A DNA stretch of 5,906 nucleotides, taken from Acidocella sp. 35-58-6. GTDB taxonomy: Bacteria; Pseudomonadota; Alphaproteobacteria; Acetobacterales; Acetobacteraceae. The stretch spans positions 1 through 5,906 of the forward strand of contig NCFD01000087.1 of assembly GCA_002281005.1 (NCBI GenBank). The letters are read 5' to 3'. Below the pieces are notes generated by a model, which did no database searches, was not told the DNA's origin, and saw nothing but the letters and a program-made list of their open reading frames with translations. Below are positions 1-5,592 of this stretch, piece after piece. Position numbers and translations under genes: made by a program. Numbering within the stretch: position 1 is the first letter of the stretch; every line of letters begins with the position of its first letter.

Positions 1-1
1 C

Positions 2-75
2 TGGAGCGGGTAGCGGGAATCGAACCCGCATCCTCAGCTTGGAAGGCTGCTGCACTACCACTGTGCTATACCCGC
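2..75 (-). tRNA. tRNA-Gly (anticodon UCC)
   Basis: Read on the minus strand this is a complete cloverleaf. The seven-pair acceptor stem is GCGGGTA (75-69) with TACCCGC (12-6), followed by a U discriminator at 5 and an encoded CCA at 4-2. The D stem is GCAC/GTGC around AGTGGTA. The anticodon loop CTTCCAA carries UCC (complement of 41-43), and the T arm is GCGGG-TTCGATT-CCCGC. It decodes GGA and wobble glycine codons. The only blemish is a G.A apposition at the base of the anticodon stem (27:43). The gene lies 70 nt downstream of tRNA-Tyr on the same strand and is probably in the same transcript. In many proteobacteria a Tyr-Gly tRNA pair leads into a tuf gene; here that would be off the left edge, which is inference. 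Confidence 0.95.
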
Positions 76-99
76 TCATGTCCGTGCGGCGCAGGACCC

Positions 100-112
100 G
101 CGCCGACGGCGC
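100..112 (-). other. Small hairpin in the tRNA-Tyr/tRNA-Gly spacer
   Basis: GCGCC (100-104) and GGCGC (108-112) form a five-pair G+C stem with a three-base loop in the 70-nt spacer between the two tRNAs. There is no T-run on the downstream minus-strand side, so it does not look like an intrinsic terminator. It could be a structure for processing of a dicistronic tRNA precursor, or chance in GC-rich DNA. Confidence 0.3.
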
Positions 113-145
113 CGGGCGGGCCAGGCCCATCTTCAAAGACTCGCG

Positions 146-231
146 TGGTGGGGGAAGTAGGACTCGAACCTACGAAGGCGTACGCCAGCGGATTTACAGT
201 CCGCCCCCTTTAGCCACTCGGGCACCCTTCC
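146..231 (-). tRNA. tRNA-Tyr (anticodon GUA), with an irregular acceptor stem
   Basis: On the minus strand this is a class II tRNA of 86 nt including an encoded CCA (148-146). The anticodon stem GCGGA/TCCGC encloses loop CTGTAAA, giving GUA (complement of 195-197). A long variable arm spans 174-187 and contains GGCGTACGCC. The T arm is GTAGG-TTCGAGT-CCTAC and the D arm starts CCCGAGTGG, as in bacterial tRNA-Tyr. The discriminator is A. The oddity is the acceptor stem: 5' GGAAGGG (231-225) faces 3' TTCCCCC (156-150). That gives G-C at pairs 1, 2 and 5, G.U at 6 and 7, and A.C mismatches at 3:70 and 4:69. Identity as tRNA-Tyr is firm. Whether this copy is fully functional, or a base error has crept in, cannot be told from the sequence alone. 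Confidence 0.92.
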
Positions 232-241
232 GATGAGGGGT

Positions 242-270
242 CATTTCCGCGATTAGTCTGTGCTTGTCAA
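242..270 (-). promoter_or_regulatory. Candidate promoter of the tRNA-Tyr/tRNA-Gly unit
   Basis: A perfect TTGACA on the minus strand (270-265) lies 34 nt upstream of the tRNA-Tyr 5' end. A 17-nt spacer leads to GAAATG (247-242), a poor -10 match (two of six bases), but the position would place the start a few bases before the tRNA. A C-rich stretch (GACCCC) follows the -10, as is common at growth-regulated stable RNA promoters. The -35 match and spacing support the call; the weak -10 limits confidence. Confidence 0.42.
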
Positions 271-318
271 CGCAAAGCTGTGAGGCGGCGTTGTCTTTAC
301 AGGGGGCTGGGGATAGGT

Positions 319-1365
319 ATGCCGCCCATGAGCCAAAATCGCCCGCCGAACCGCCCGCCCCACAGCAAGCCCGGTAACAAGCCCGCCCGTGCCGGTGACC
401 GCCCCCGCAGCAGCGGCGCCAAGCCGTTTGGTGAGCGCGCTGGTGAGCGTACTGGTGAACGCGCTGGTGAACGTCCGAAGTTTGACGGCCCGAAATTAAC
501 CCTGCCTGGCGGTGCCCGCCCTAAGCCGCAAGGCGAACGCACGAACCAGGACCGCCCGCAGCGCGAGCGCAATCCGCATGACCGCCCGCCCCAAACCCGC
601 GACCATGGCAGCCGCGGCCAGCGCCAGCCCGCCGTGCCAAACGGCGCGGTGTGGCTGTATGGCCTCCATGCGGTTGCGGCCGCTCTGGGTAACCCGGCCC
701 GCCGCCTGCGCCGTCTGGTGATCACCGAGGAAGCTCAGGCCGCCCTGGCTGCTGAGCGCCCGCTGCCCTGGGCCGTGCAGCCCGAAATCGCGCCGCGCGA
801 TAAAATCGACCAGCTTCTCGGCGCCCGCCAAGGCAGCGGCATTGTCCACCAGGGTGTAGCCCTGCTGACCGACCAGCTTGCCTCGCCGGCGTTACTGGAC
901 GCGCTGGCCCGTCCGGGCCCGATTTTGGTGCTCGACCAAATCTCAGACCCCCGCAATATCGGGGCTTTGATGCGCACCGCCCAGGCCTTTGGTGCCGCAA
1001 TGGTGATTGCACAGGAACGCAACGCGCCGGAGGAAACCGGCGCCCTCGCCAAAGTGGCCTCCGGGGCGCTGGAGCTCATTCCGCTGTTGCGGATTGTGAA
1101 CATTTCCCGCGCCCTCATCGTGCTCAAATCCGCCAATGTGTGGGTGGTCGGCCTCGATGGCACGTCCCCCACCCAGCTCAATGGCCCCGCCTTCAAAGGC
1201 CGCCGGGTTGCTCTGGTGCTGGGTAATGAAGGCGAAGGGATGCGCCGCCTGACCCGCGAAACCTGCGACGAAATCGCCGCCCTCTCAATGCCGGGCGGGA
1301 TGGAAAGCCTTAATGTTTCCGCCGCCGGTGCGGTGGCGCTCTATGAGCTGACCCGGCCTTACTGA
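319..1365 (+). CDS. rlmB: 23S rRNA (guanosine-2'-O-)-methyltransferase RlmB, SpoU/TrmH family, with long disordered N-terminus
   Basis: SPOUT-class enzyme expected to methylate the ribose of G2251 (E. coli numbering) in the 23S rRNA P-loop using S-adenosylmethionine. From ATG 319 it is 348 residues. Residues 1-108 are low-complexity, rich in Pro, Arg and Gly, and look disordered. Residues 110-190 form the substrate-binding domain (WLYGLHAVAAAL at 112 onward; GSGIVHQGVA). Residues 200-348 are the SPOUT domain with all three motifs: DPRNIGALMRTA (N213, G215), LGNEGEGMRR (N303, E304) and MESLNVSAAGAVALYE (E329, S330, N332). E. coli RlmB is about 243 residues, so the extra length is essentially the N-terminal tail. 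ATG 319 is preferred over GTG 280 because G-rich Shine-Dalgarno-like sequence lies at 301-317; ATG 328 is the close alternative. Other SpoU members (TrmH) are less likely given the substrate-binding domain. Confidence 0.93.
   Translation: MPPMSQNRPPNRPPHSKPGNKPARAGDRPRSSGAKPFGERAGERTGERAGERPKFDGPKLTLPGGARPKPQGERTNQDRPQRERNPHDRPPQTRDHGSRGQRQPAVPNGAVWLYGLHAVAAALGNPARRLRRLVITEEAQAALAAERPLPWAVQPEIAPRDKIDQLLGARQGSGIVHQGVALLTDQLASPALLDALARPGPILVLDQISDPRNIGALMRTAQAFGAAMVIAQERNAPEETGALAKVASGALELIPLLRIVNISRALIVLKSANVWVVGLDGTSPTQLNGPAFKGRRVALVLGNEGEGMRRLTRETCDEIAALSMPGGMESLNVSAAGAVALYELTRPY
430..477 (+). repeat. Four tandem 12-bp coding repeats in rlmB
   Basis: Four in-frame 12-bp units (430-441, 442-453, 454-465, 466-477) encode GERA, GERT, GERA, GERP. 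Units share GGTGARCGY followed by a three-base codon that varies. The copies differ mostly at third positions, so this is a diverged tandem duplication rather than a fresh slippage array. It sits inside the disordered N-terminal tail of RlmB. Confidence 0.85.
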
Positions 1366-2804
1366 CTAACCACCGCGACCCACCGCGGCCCGGGGTCGGT
1401 GCCGGTGGCATCGTCGCCGTCGATCAGGAGGGTGGCGGTCTGCTGGTGGGTTGCGGCCAGTTTGGCGAGCGCTTCCTTGAGGTCGGCCGCAGAATTTACG
1501 GTGATGGCACCGACCGCTTCCACCACATCAGCGGCGACAATGCCGGCCTTGGCAGCGGGGCCGTTGGCGGTGACCGAGAGGATGTGGGCGCCGTCCTGCG
1601 ATGAGGTGGCGGCGACTGAAACGCCAATTGACGTGAGAGTGAGATTGGCGGCGGCTTCGGGCGCGACAGTGCCGGGTGCTGGCTGCGGTGGCGGCACCGC
1701 GATGGTGATATCAGCGGTTTGCTGGCTGCCATTGCGGTAAAATTGCGCGTGAGCGATTTGGCCTGCCGGGATTTCGGCAGTGCGGATGAGCAGGGAGCGG
1801 GTGCCGGTGATCGGGGTATTGTTGAGCGATGTCAGCACGTCGCCGGGTTGCAGTTTGCCGCTGGCCGGGCTGTTGGCGGTGACGCTGGCGATCAACGCGC
1901 CGTCGGTGCCAGGGAGGTCGAGGAGCTTCTGGATTTCTGGCGTGACATTTTCGGTGCCAACGCCAAGCCAGCCGCGTTGCACCGTGCCGTTGGCTTCGAG
2001 CGAGGCGGCGATGGGTTGCACCATGGCGGCGGGGATGGCGAAGCCGATGCCGATGGAGCCGCCTGAGGGTGAATAGATGGCGGAGTTGACGCCGATCACC
2101 TGGCCTTGCGCGTTGAACAGGGGGCCACCGGAATTGCCGCGATTGATGGTGGCGTCGGTCTGGATGAAGTCGTCGTATTTGCCCTCGCTGATGTCGCGGT
2201 GCAGGGCCGAGACGATGCCGGCGGAGGCGGAGTTTGCCAGGCCGAAGGGGTCGCCGATGGCGAACACCCAGTCACCGACACGCAATTTTGTGGAATCGCC
2301 GAAGGTAACTGCTGGCAGTTTGTGCCCGGCATCGACCTTTAGCACCGCGAGGTCGCCGTCTTTGTCAGTGCCAACGACAGTGGCGGGCAAAATCGTGCCG
2401 TCCTGGAAGGTGACAGTCACGCTGGTGGCGCCGTCGATCACATGGTCGTTGGTGACGATGAAACCGGCGGGGTCGATGACGAAGCCAGACCCCAGCGCTT
2501 CTTCAGCTTTTGGCGGCGGTAGCACCGAGCCTGAAGCGGGGTCGGCGGCTTGGTTGGGTTTCAGGCCGCCAGTGGCTTTGCCCTGGTCGGGGTCGGCGTT
2601 GGGCGCTGCGTTGGGGTCTGCCGGGGGGCTGGCATTGTCGGTCACTGGCGCGGTGCTGGCGATGCTGACCACCGAGGGCAGCAGCTTGGCGGCGAGGTCA
2701 GCCAGGTTGGGCGGCATTGGTGGGCTGGCGTGCGCCGCGCTGATGCAAATGGCGCTGACGGTGAGGCAGGTGGCGGCGAGGAGGAGCGGGCGCGGGAGGT
2801 TCAT
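1359..2804 (-). CDS. Periplasmic trypsin-like serine protease with two PDZ domains (HtrA/DegP/DegQ family)
   Basis: Envelope protease/chaperone of the HtrA (peptidase S1C) family, degrading or holding misfolded exported proteins. The 481-residue product begins with a Sec signal peptide (n-region with Arg, hydrophobic core, AHA before Ser27 as the likely cleavage site). Residues 52-102 are a Pro/Ala/Asp-rich linker. The protease domain follows, with a complete triad: His121 (TNDHV), Asp151 (DGDLAVLKV) and Ser225 (RGNSGGPLF). PDZ1 spans about 278-368, with carboxylate-binding loop GWLGVG; PDZ2 spans about 388-478 after a second Pro-rich linker. Length and layout fit DegP/DegQ, but paralogues are common, so no specific symbol is given. 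No strong Shine-Dalgarno precedes the ATG; the signal peptide fixes the start. Its stop overlaps the end of convergent rlmB by 7 bp, and its start faces mrp across 79 bp. Confidence 0.94.
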   Translation of the reverse strand: MNLPRPLLLAATCLTVSAICISAAHASPPMPPNLADLAAKLLPSVVSIASTAPVTDNASPPADPNAAPNADPDQGKATGGLKPNQAADPASGSVLPPPKAEEALGSGFVIDPAGFIVTNDHVIDGATSVTVTFQDGTILPATVVGTDKDGDLAVLKVDAGHKLPAVTFGDSTKLRVGDWVFAIGDPFGLANSASAGIVSALHRDISEGKYDDFIQTDATINRGNSGGPLFNAQGQVIGVNSAIYSPSGGSIGIGFAIPAAMVQPIAASLEANGTVQRGWLGVGTENVTPEIQKLLDLPGTDGALIASVTANSPASGKLQPGDVLTSLNNTPITGTRSLLIRTAEIPAGQIAHAQFYRNGSQQTADITIAVPPPQPAPGTVAPEAAANLTLTSIGVSVAATSSQDGAHILSVTANGPAAKAGIVAADVVEAVGAITVNSAADLKEALAKLAATHQQTATLLIDGDDATGTDPGPRWVAVVSQ

Positions 2805-2883
2805 GAATAAACTGTGCGTTTGCTCCGGCTGGTTGGCAAGAGTGGCTATTGGATGATGGCGGCAGCGGGGTTACACCAGGGTT
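2805..2883. promoter_or_regulatory. Divergent intergenic region between the HtrA-family gene and mrp
   Basis: These 79 bp separate two divergently transcribed start codons and must hold the 5' signals of both genes unless promoters lie in the coding regions. TTGGCA (2833-2838, +) and TTGCCA on the minus strand (2839-2834) are weak -35-like hexamers, but neither has a convincing -10 at 16-18 nt. No palindrome long enough to call as an operator was seen. The mrp start has only GGG two bases from its ATG and a G-run at 2867-2870, so its ribosome binding site is weak. Confidence 0.4.
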
Positions 2884-3924
2884 ATGAGTGAAGATAAAAT
2901 CCGCGCCGCTTTGGCGAAATATAATTTGGGTAAAATGCTGGACGGCGTGCATGCGCATGATGGGCTGGTGCAGGTAACGCTGGCGATCAAGCGCGAGGAG
3001 GCGGCGCAGTTGGAGCCGCTGCGCGCTAAGATCGAGGCGGAGCTGAGCGCCATGGCGGGCGTGAAGAATGCCGCGGTGGTGTTTACCGCGCATCGTGAGG
3101 CCGCCCCGCCGCCGCCAAGCCCGGTTGCGAATATACTGCCGGGGGTGAAGCGGGTGATCGCGGTGGCCTCGGGCAAGGGCGGGGTGGGGAAATCCACCGT
3201 GGCGGTGAATCTGGCGGTGGCGCTGGCGCGGGGCGGCTTGCAGGTGGGGCTGCTGGATGCCGATATTTATGGACCTTCATTGCCGCGCATGCTGGGGCTG
3301 GCACGCAAGCCGGAGGTGAAGGACGGCAAGATGCTGCCGCTGCACGCCTGGGGTGTTGCTTGCATGTCGATCGGGTTTTTGGTGGAAGAGGAAACCGCGA
3401 TGGTGTGGCGCGGCCCGATGGTGATCGGGGCGCTGACCCAGATGCTGACCCAGGTGGAATGGGGGGCGCTGGATGTGCTGGTGATCGACATGCCGCCCGG
3501 CACTGGCGATGTGCAATTAACACTGGCGCAAAAGGCCGCGCTGTTCGGCGCGGTGATTGTTTCCACGCCGCAGGATATCGCGCTGCTGGACGCGAGGCGC
3601 GGGGTGAAAATGTTCGAGCAGGTGCGGGTGCCGGTGCTGGGGATTGTGGAGAATATGTCGTATTTTTCATGCCCGAATTGCAACCACCGGACCGATGTTT
3701 TTGGCCATGGTGGGGCGCAGGCGGAAGCAGCGCGGCTGGGCGTGCCGTTTTTAGGTGAGGTGCCGCTGCTGCTGGCGATCCGCGAAACCGGCGATGAGGG
3801 GGCGCCGATCACCGCGTCAGACCCTGGTGGCGAGGCGGCGGGGGCGTTTATGGCGGTGGCGGCGCGGGTGGCTGAGATGCTGCAAGGTGCGGCGGTGGCG
3901 GGCCCGAAAATCTCGATTGAGTAA
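2884..3924 (+). CDS. mrp: Mrp/ApbC/NBP35-family iron-sulfur cluster carrier ATPase
   Basis: Cytoplasmic P-loop ATPase that binds and transfers 4Fe-4S clusters to target apoproteins. The 346-residue product has an N-terminal MIP18-like (DUF59) domain at about 1-75, then a short Pro-rich linker (75-80). The Mrp ATPase follows, with deviant Walker A SGKGGVGKST (96-105, signature Lys98 plus Lys103), ADIYGPSLPRML (126-137) and the switch/Walker B region DVLVIDMPPGTGD (197-209). The cluster-binding CxxC is Cys263/Cys266 (SCPNC), followed by the typical HGGA. All family hallmarks are present and the length is usual. Its stop codon overlaps the holC start by one base (TAATG), so the two are almost certainly co-transcribed and translationally coupled. 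The gene could equally be called apbC. Confidence 0.95.
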   Translation: MSEDKIRAALAKYNLGKMLDGVHAHDGLVQVTLAIKREEAAQLEPLRAKIEAELSAMAGVKNAAVVFTAHREAAPPPPSPVANILPGVKRVIAVASGKGGVGKSTVAVNLAVALARGGLQVGLLDADIYGPSLPRMLGLARKPEVKDGKMLPLHAWGVACMSIGFLVEEETAMVWRGPMVIGALTQMLTQVEWGALDVLVIDMPPGTGDVQLTLAQKAALFGAVIVSTPQDIALLDARRGVKMFEQVRVPVLGIVENMSYFSCPNCNHRTDVFGHGGAQAEAARLGVPFLGEVPLLLAIRETGDEGAPITASDPGGEAAGAFMAVAARVAEMLQGAAVAGPKISIE

Positions 3925-4358
3925 TGGCCGACATTGGGTTTTATCATTTAACCCGGACTGATGAGCTGGCGGCCTTGCCCGCGCTGCTGTTGCGCACGCT
4001 GGCGGCGGGGGAGACGGCGTTGGTGCTGTGCGGTTCACCCGAGCGAGTGAGCGCGGTGGATGACGCGCTGTGGCGGGTGGAGTGGCTGGCGCATGGCACC
4101 GCCAAAACCCCGCACCCTGAATGGCAGCCGGTGTATATCAGTGCGGTGATGGAGAACCCGGCGGCGGCGCGGTTTTTGTTTTTGCTGGATGGGGTGGCAG
4201 TGGATGTGGATGGCTTCGCCCGGGTGTTTGATTTGTTTGACGGCAATGACGAGGCGCAGGTTGCGGCAGCGCGGACGCGTTGGAAATTGGCCAAGGAGGC
4301 AGGCCACGCCATGACCTATTGGAAGCAGGGCGAGGCCGGCTGGGTGAAGGCGGGCTAA
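3924..4358 (+). CDS. holC: DNA polymerase III chi subunit
   Basis: HolC is the clamp-loader accessory subunit that binds SSB and links it, through psi, to the DnaX complex. The 144-residue product opens with IGFYHLTRT, the family's N-terminal beta strand. It continues with the Rossmann-like core (LRTLAAGETALVLCGS, then DALWRVEWLAHGTA). The C-terminal block has the strongest signature: RFLFLLDG, FARVFDLFDGNDEAQVAAAR, RWKLAKEAGHAMTYW and a closing GW. Length matches HolC from alphaproteobacteria. The ATG shares its A with the mrp stop codon, so expression probably depends on terminating mrp ribosomes; no independent Shine-Dalgarno is needed. No holD is visible here, consistent with its absence from many alphaproteobacteria (general knowledge). 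Nothing is missing or truncated. Confidence 0.93.
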   Translation: MADIGFYHLTRTDELAALPALLLRTLAAGETALVLCGSPERVSAVDDALWRVEWLAHGTAKTPHPEWQPVYISAVMENPAAARFLFLLDGVAVDVDGFARVFDLFDGNDEAQVAAARTRWKLAKEAGHAMTYWKQGEAGWVKAG

Positions 4359-4361
4359 GGG

Positions 4362-4371
4362 TACACGTGTA
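4362..4371. repeat. 10-bp perfect palindrome TACACGTGTA after holC
   Basis: The sequence TACACGTGTA is its own reverse complement and lies three bases after the holC stop codon. There is no loop and no following T-tract, so it is not a standard intrinsic terminator. It may be a protein-binding site at the left end of the AT-rich intergenic region, or chance. Confidence 0.35.
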
Positions 4372-4387
4372 ACATTTTGGCTGGAAT

Positions 4388-4407
4388 ATGTTTATAACAT
4401 TATGTTA
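4388..4407. promoter_or_regulatory. Overlapping inverted repeats, candidate operator upstream of the small exported protein
   Basis: Two perfect inverted repeats share one half-site: ATGTT-TAT-AACAT (4388-4400) and TAACAT-T-ATGTTA (4395-4407). A further TAACATT lies at 4370-4376. The block is in the most AT-rich part of the window, between holC and the next gene, 92 bases before the preferred start at 4500. This is what a dimeric regulator site or an AT-rich promoter could look like. No promoter hexamer pair could be fixed with confidence. The symmetry is seen directly; regulatory function is inferred. Confidence 0.4.
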
Positions 4408-4499
4408 GTATGCGACAATTTACCGCGACCGCCTTTAAAAATTTGGTGTTTTTGATGGTTTATTGTTAGATGTGGCGGCAAAATCGGGTGGTGAAACTG

Positions 4500-4928
4500 A
4501 TGCGGCGATACAATGGCAAGCTGATGGTTTTGGTGGCAATGGCGCTGGTAGGCAGCGGCTCGGCACAGGCGCAACCGGCGGGGCATTATGAGGCGGTGGT
4601 GCAGATTGATTTGCTGACGAACGGGCAGGAGCATCAATTGGCGCAAGCCACGGTAAGCCCAGGCAGCCCGCTGGAGGTTAAGCAGAAGGCCGGAACTTAC
4701 GGCGTGCCGAGTGCTTTGGATGTGGCGGTGGGGTTTGAGGGCTGCGGCGATGGGCAGCTAAGCGTTAAGGTGACATCGCGCACTGGCGATGCAAATTCAC
4801 AAAGTTACCAGCAGGCGACTGATGAATTTTGTGCGGACCTGCCTGCTACCGGCACCGGGCATCAGCGGGTGGGGCTGGGCAATGGCAACGCGGTGGAGGT
4901 GAGCATGACCGGCGGGATTGGAACTTAG
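4500..4928 (+). CDS. Small predicted exported protein of unknown function
   Basis: Not recognised as a named family. From ATG 4500 the product is 142 residues and starts with a convincing Sec signal peptide: MRRYNGK, a hydrophobic core (LMVLVAMALVGSG) and a SAQAQ region where cleavage after AQA (residue 25) is likely. The mature part of about 117 residues is rich in Gly, Gln, Val and Thr, with alternating polar and hydrophobic residues suggesting beta strands. It has exactly two cysteines (Cys82, Cys111), which could form a periplasmic disulfide. An upstream ATG at 4470 would add ten residues before the signal peptide; 4500 is preferred because GGTGG-like sequence lies at a suitable distance and the charged start then abuts the hydrophobic core. 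It is separated from holC by an AT-rich region with inverted repeats, so it probably has its own promoter. It converges on the sulfotransferase gene with a 28-bp gap. Confidence 0.75.
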   Translation: MRRYNGKLMVLVAMALVGSGSAQAQPAGHYEAVVQIDLLTNGQEHQLAQATVSPGSPLEVKQKAGTYGVPSALDVAVGFEGCGDGQLSVKVTSRTGDANSQSYQQATDEFCADLPATGTGHQRVGLGNGNAVEVSMTGGIGT

Positions 4929-4956
4929 GCAGCAACGCTGCGGAGGTTCCCGCGCT

Positions 4957-5592
4957 CTAGGCGTTTTCGCCCTTCAGGGTTTTCCAGAAATCCTCGGTGG
5001 AATTGGTGCGGGGAAACGCGGTGGCCGGTACCGGCACATTCAGGAAGTTGCAGAGCGGGCGCCAGCCTTGCGCCACGTTGAACACCAGCAGGCGCTCGGG
5101 CGGGATGGCGGCACGGACATCGGCCTCGCGCTGGTGGAAGGCGGCGATGGCGGTAGTGCGGTCATTCGATTTACCGCCGAAAGTGACATCATTGATCATG
5201 CGGACGGCGGCCCGCATCATGGCTTTGACATGCGGCGGGGCTGGCATGGTTTCGTAGTTGGCCATCACCACCGCGATGGTGGCGGAGAAACTTTGCCACC
5301 AGTCATCCTCGGGGCGGGTGGTGTGGATGATTTTAGCGGTGGGGTAGGCCGCCGCCAGCTCGCGCCAGGCATGCGCACCGGGCCAGTCAACTTGCGAATG
5401 GTAGCCTTTGAAAACATCCTCCCACTGCACCGGCTCGCCGGCGGCGATGGCCTCCCAATGCGAAACCTGCGCCGGGTTGTGCAGCACTTCCTCCATGTGG
5501 TGGCAGGGACCAAAGCCGAGGGCTTCGAGCGCGGTTTTCAGCGACAGGGTGCCGGTGCGGCCAAAGCCCGAGCCGATGATGGTGAGGGTCAT
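4957..5592 (-). CDS. Sulfotransferase family protein (short P-loop type, Sulfotransfer_4-like)
   Basis: Predicted cytoplasmic transferase of the PAPS-dependent sulfotransferase fold; the acceptor is unknown. The 211-residue product begins almost at once with the 5'-phosphosulfate-binding loop: GSGFGRTGTLSLKTALEALG (7-26), followed by FGPCHHMEEV, a pairing typical of this small bacterial/fungal subfamily. A second hallmark, KIIHTTRPEDDWWQSF (87-102), matches the 3'-phosphate-binding segment, with Arg93 and Ser101 as the likely contacts. The C-terminal part has WRPLCNFLNVPVPATAFPRTN, another conserved block. Length is normal for the family. The GxGxxG-like start could suggest a dinucleotide-binding fold, but the rest does not fit one. 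The gene is alone: the upstream gene is 159 bp away and unlike it in composition, and no PAPS synthesis genes are in view. Its own Shine-Dalgarno is weak. Confidence 0.85.
   Translation of the reverse strand: MTLTIIGSGFGRTGTLSLKTALEALGFGPCHHMEEVLHNPAQVSHWEAIAAGEPVQWEDVFKGYHSQVDWPGAHAWRELAAAYPTAKIIHTTRPEDDWWQSFSATIAVVMANYETMPAPPHVKAMMRAAVRMINDVTFGGKSNDRTTAIAAFHQREADVRAAIPPERLLVFNVAQGWRPLCNFLNVPVPATAFPRTNSTEDFWKTLKGENA

Noticed and set aside
39..236. Plus-strand open frame across both tRNA genes
   Set aside because: It overlaps two complete tRNA cloverleafs on the other strand and has no protein-like feature.
280..318. GTG at 280 as the rlmB start
   Set aside because: It would add 13 residues with no known motif. 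The G-rich Shine-Dalgarno-like sequence lies downstream at 301-317, which fits ATG 319 better.
430..477. Tandem 12-bp repeats as part of a CRISPR or intergenic array
   Set aside because: The units are in frame, have no spacers and differ at codon third positions; they belong to the rlmB coding sequence.
2077..2856. Plus-strand open frame of 259 codons opposite the HtrA-family gene
   Set aside because: The minus-strand product has a signal peptide, full catalytic triad and PDZ domains; the plus-strand frame is a shadow of it.
3267..3947. Minus-strand open frame of 226 codons opposite mrp
   Set aside because: mrp has all family motifs on the plus strand; this frame is Ser/Pro/Ala-rich shadow sequence.
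4929..4941. GCAGC-AAC-GCTGC hairpin after the small exported protein as a terminator
   Set aside because: The stem is only five pairs and no T-run follows on either strand, so an intrinsic terminator is not supported.
4957..5592. N-terminal GSGFGRTG of the sulfotransferase as a Rossmann NAD-binding motif
   Set aside because: The following TLSLKTALEALGFGPCHHM and the later KIIHTTRPEDDWWQSF fit the sulfotransferase PAPS-binding elements, not a dinucleotide-binding oxidoreductase.
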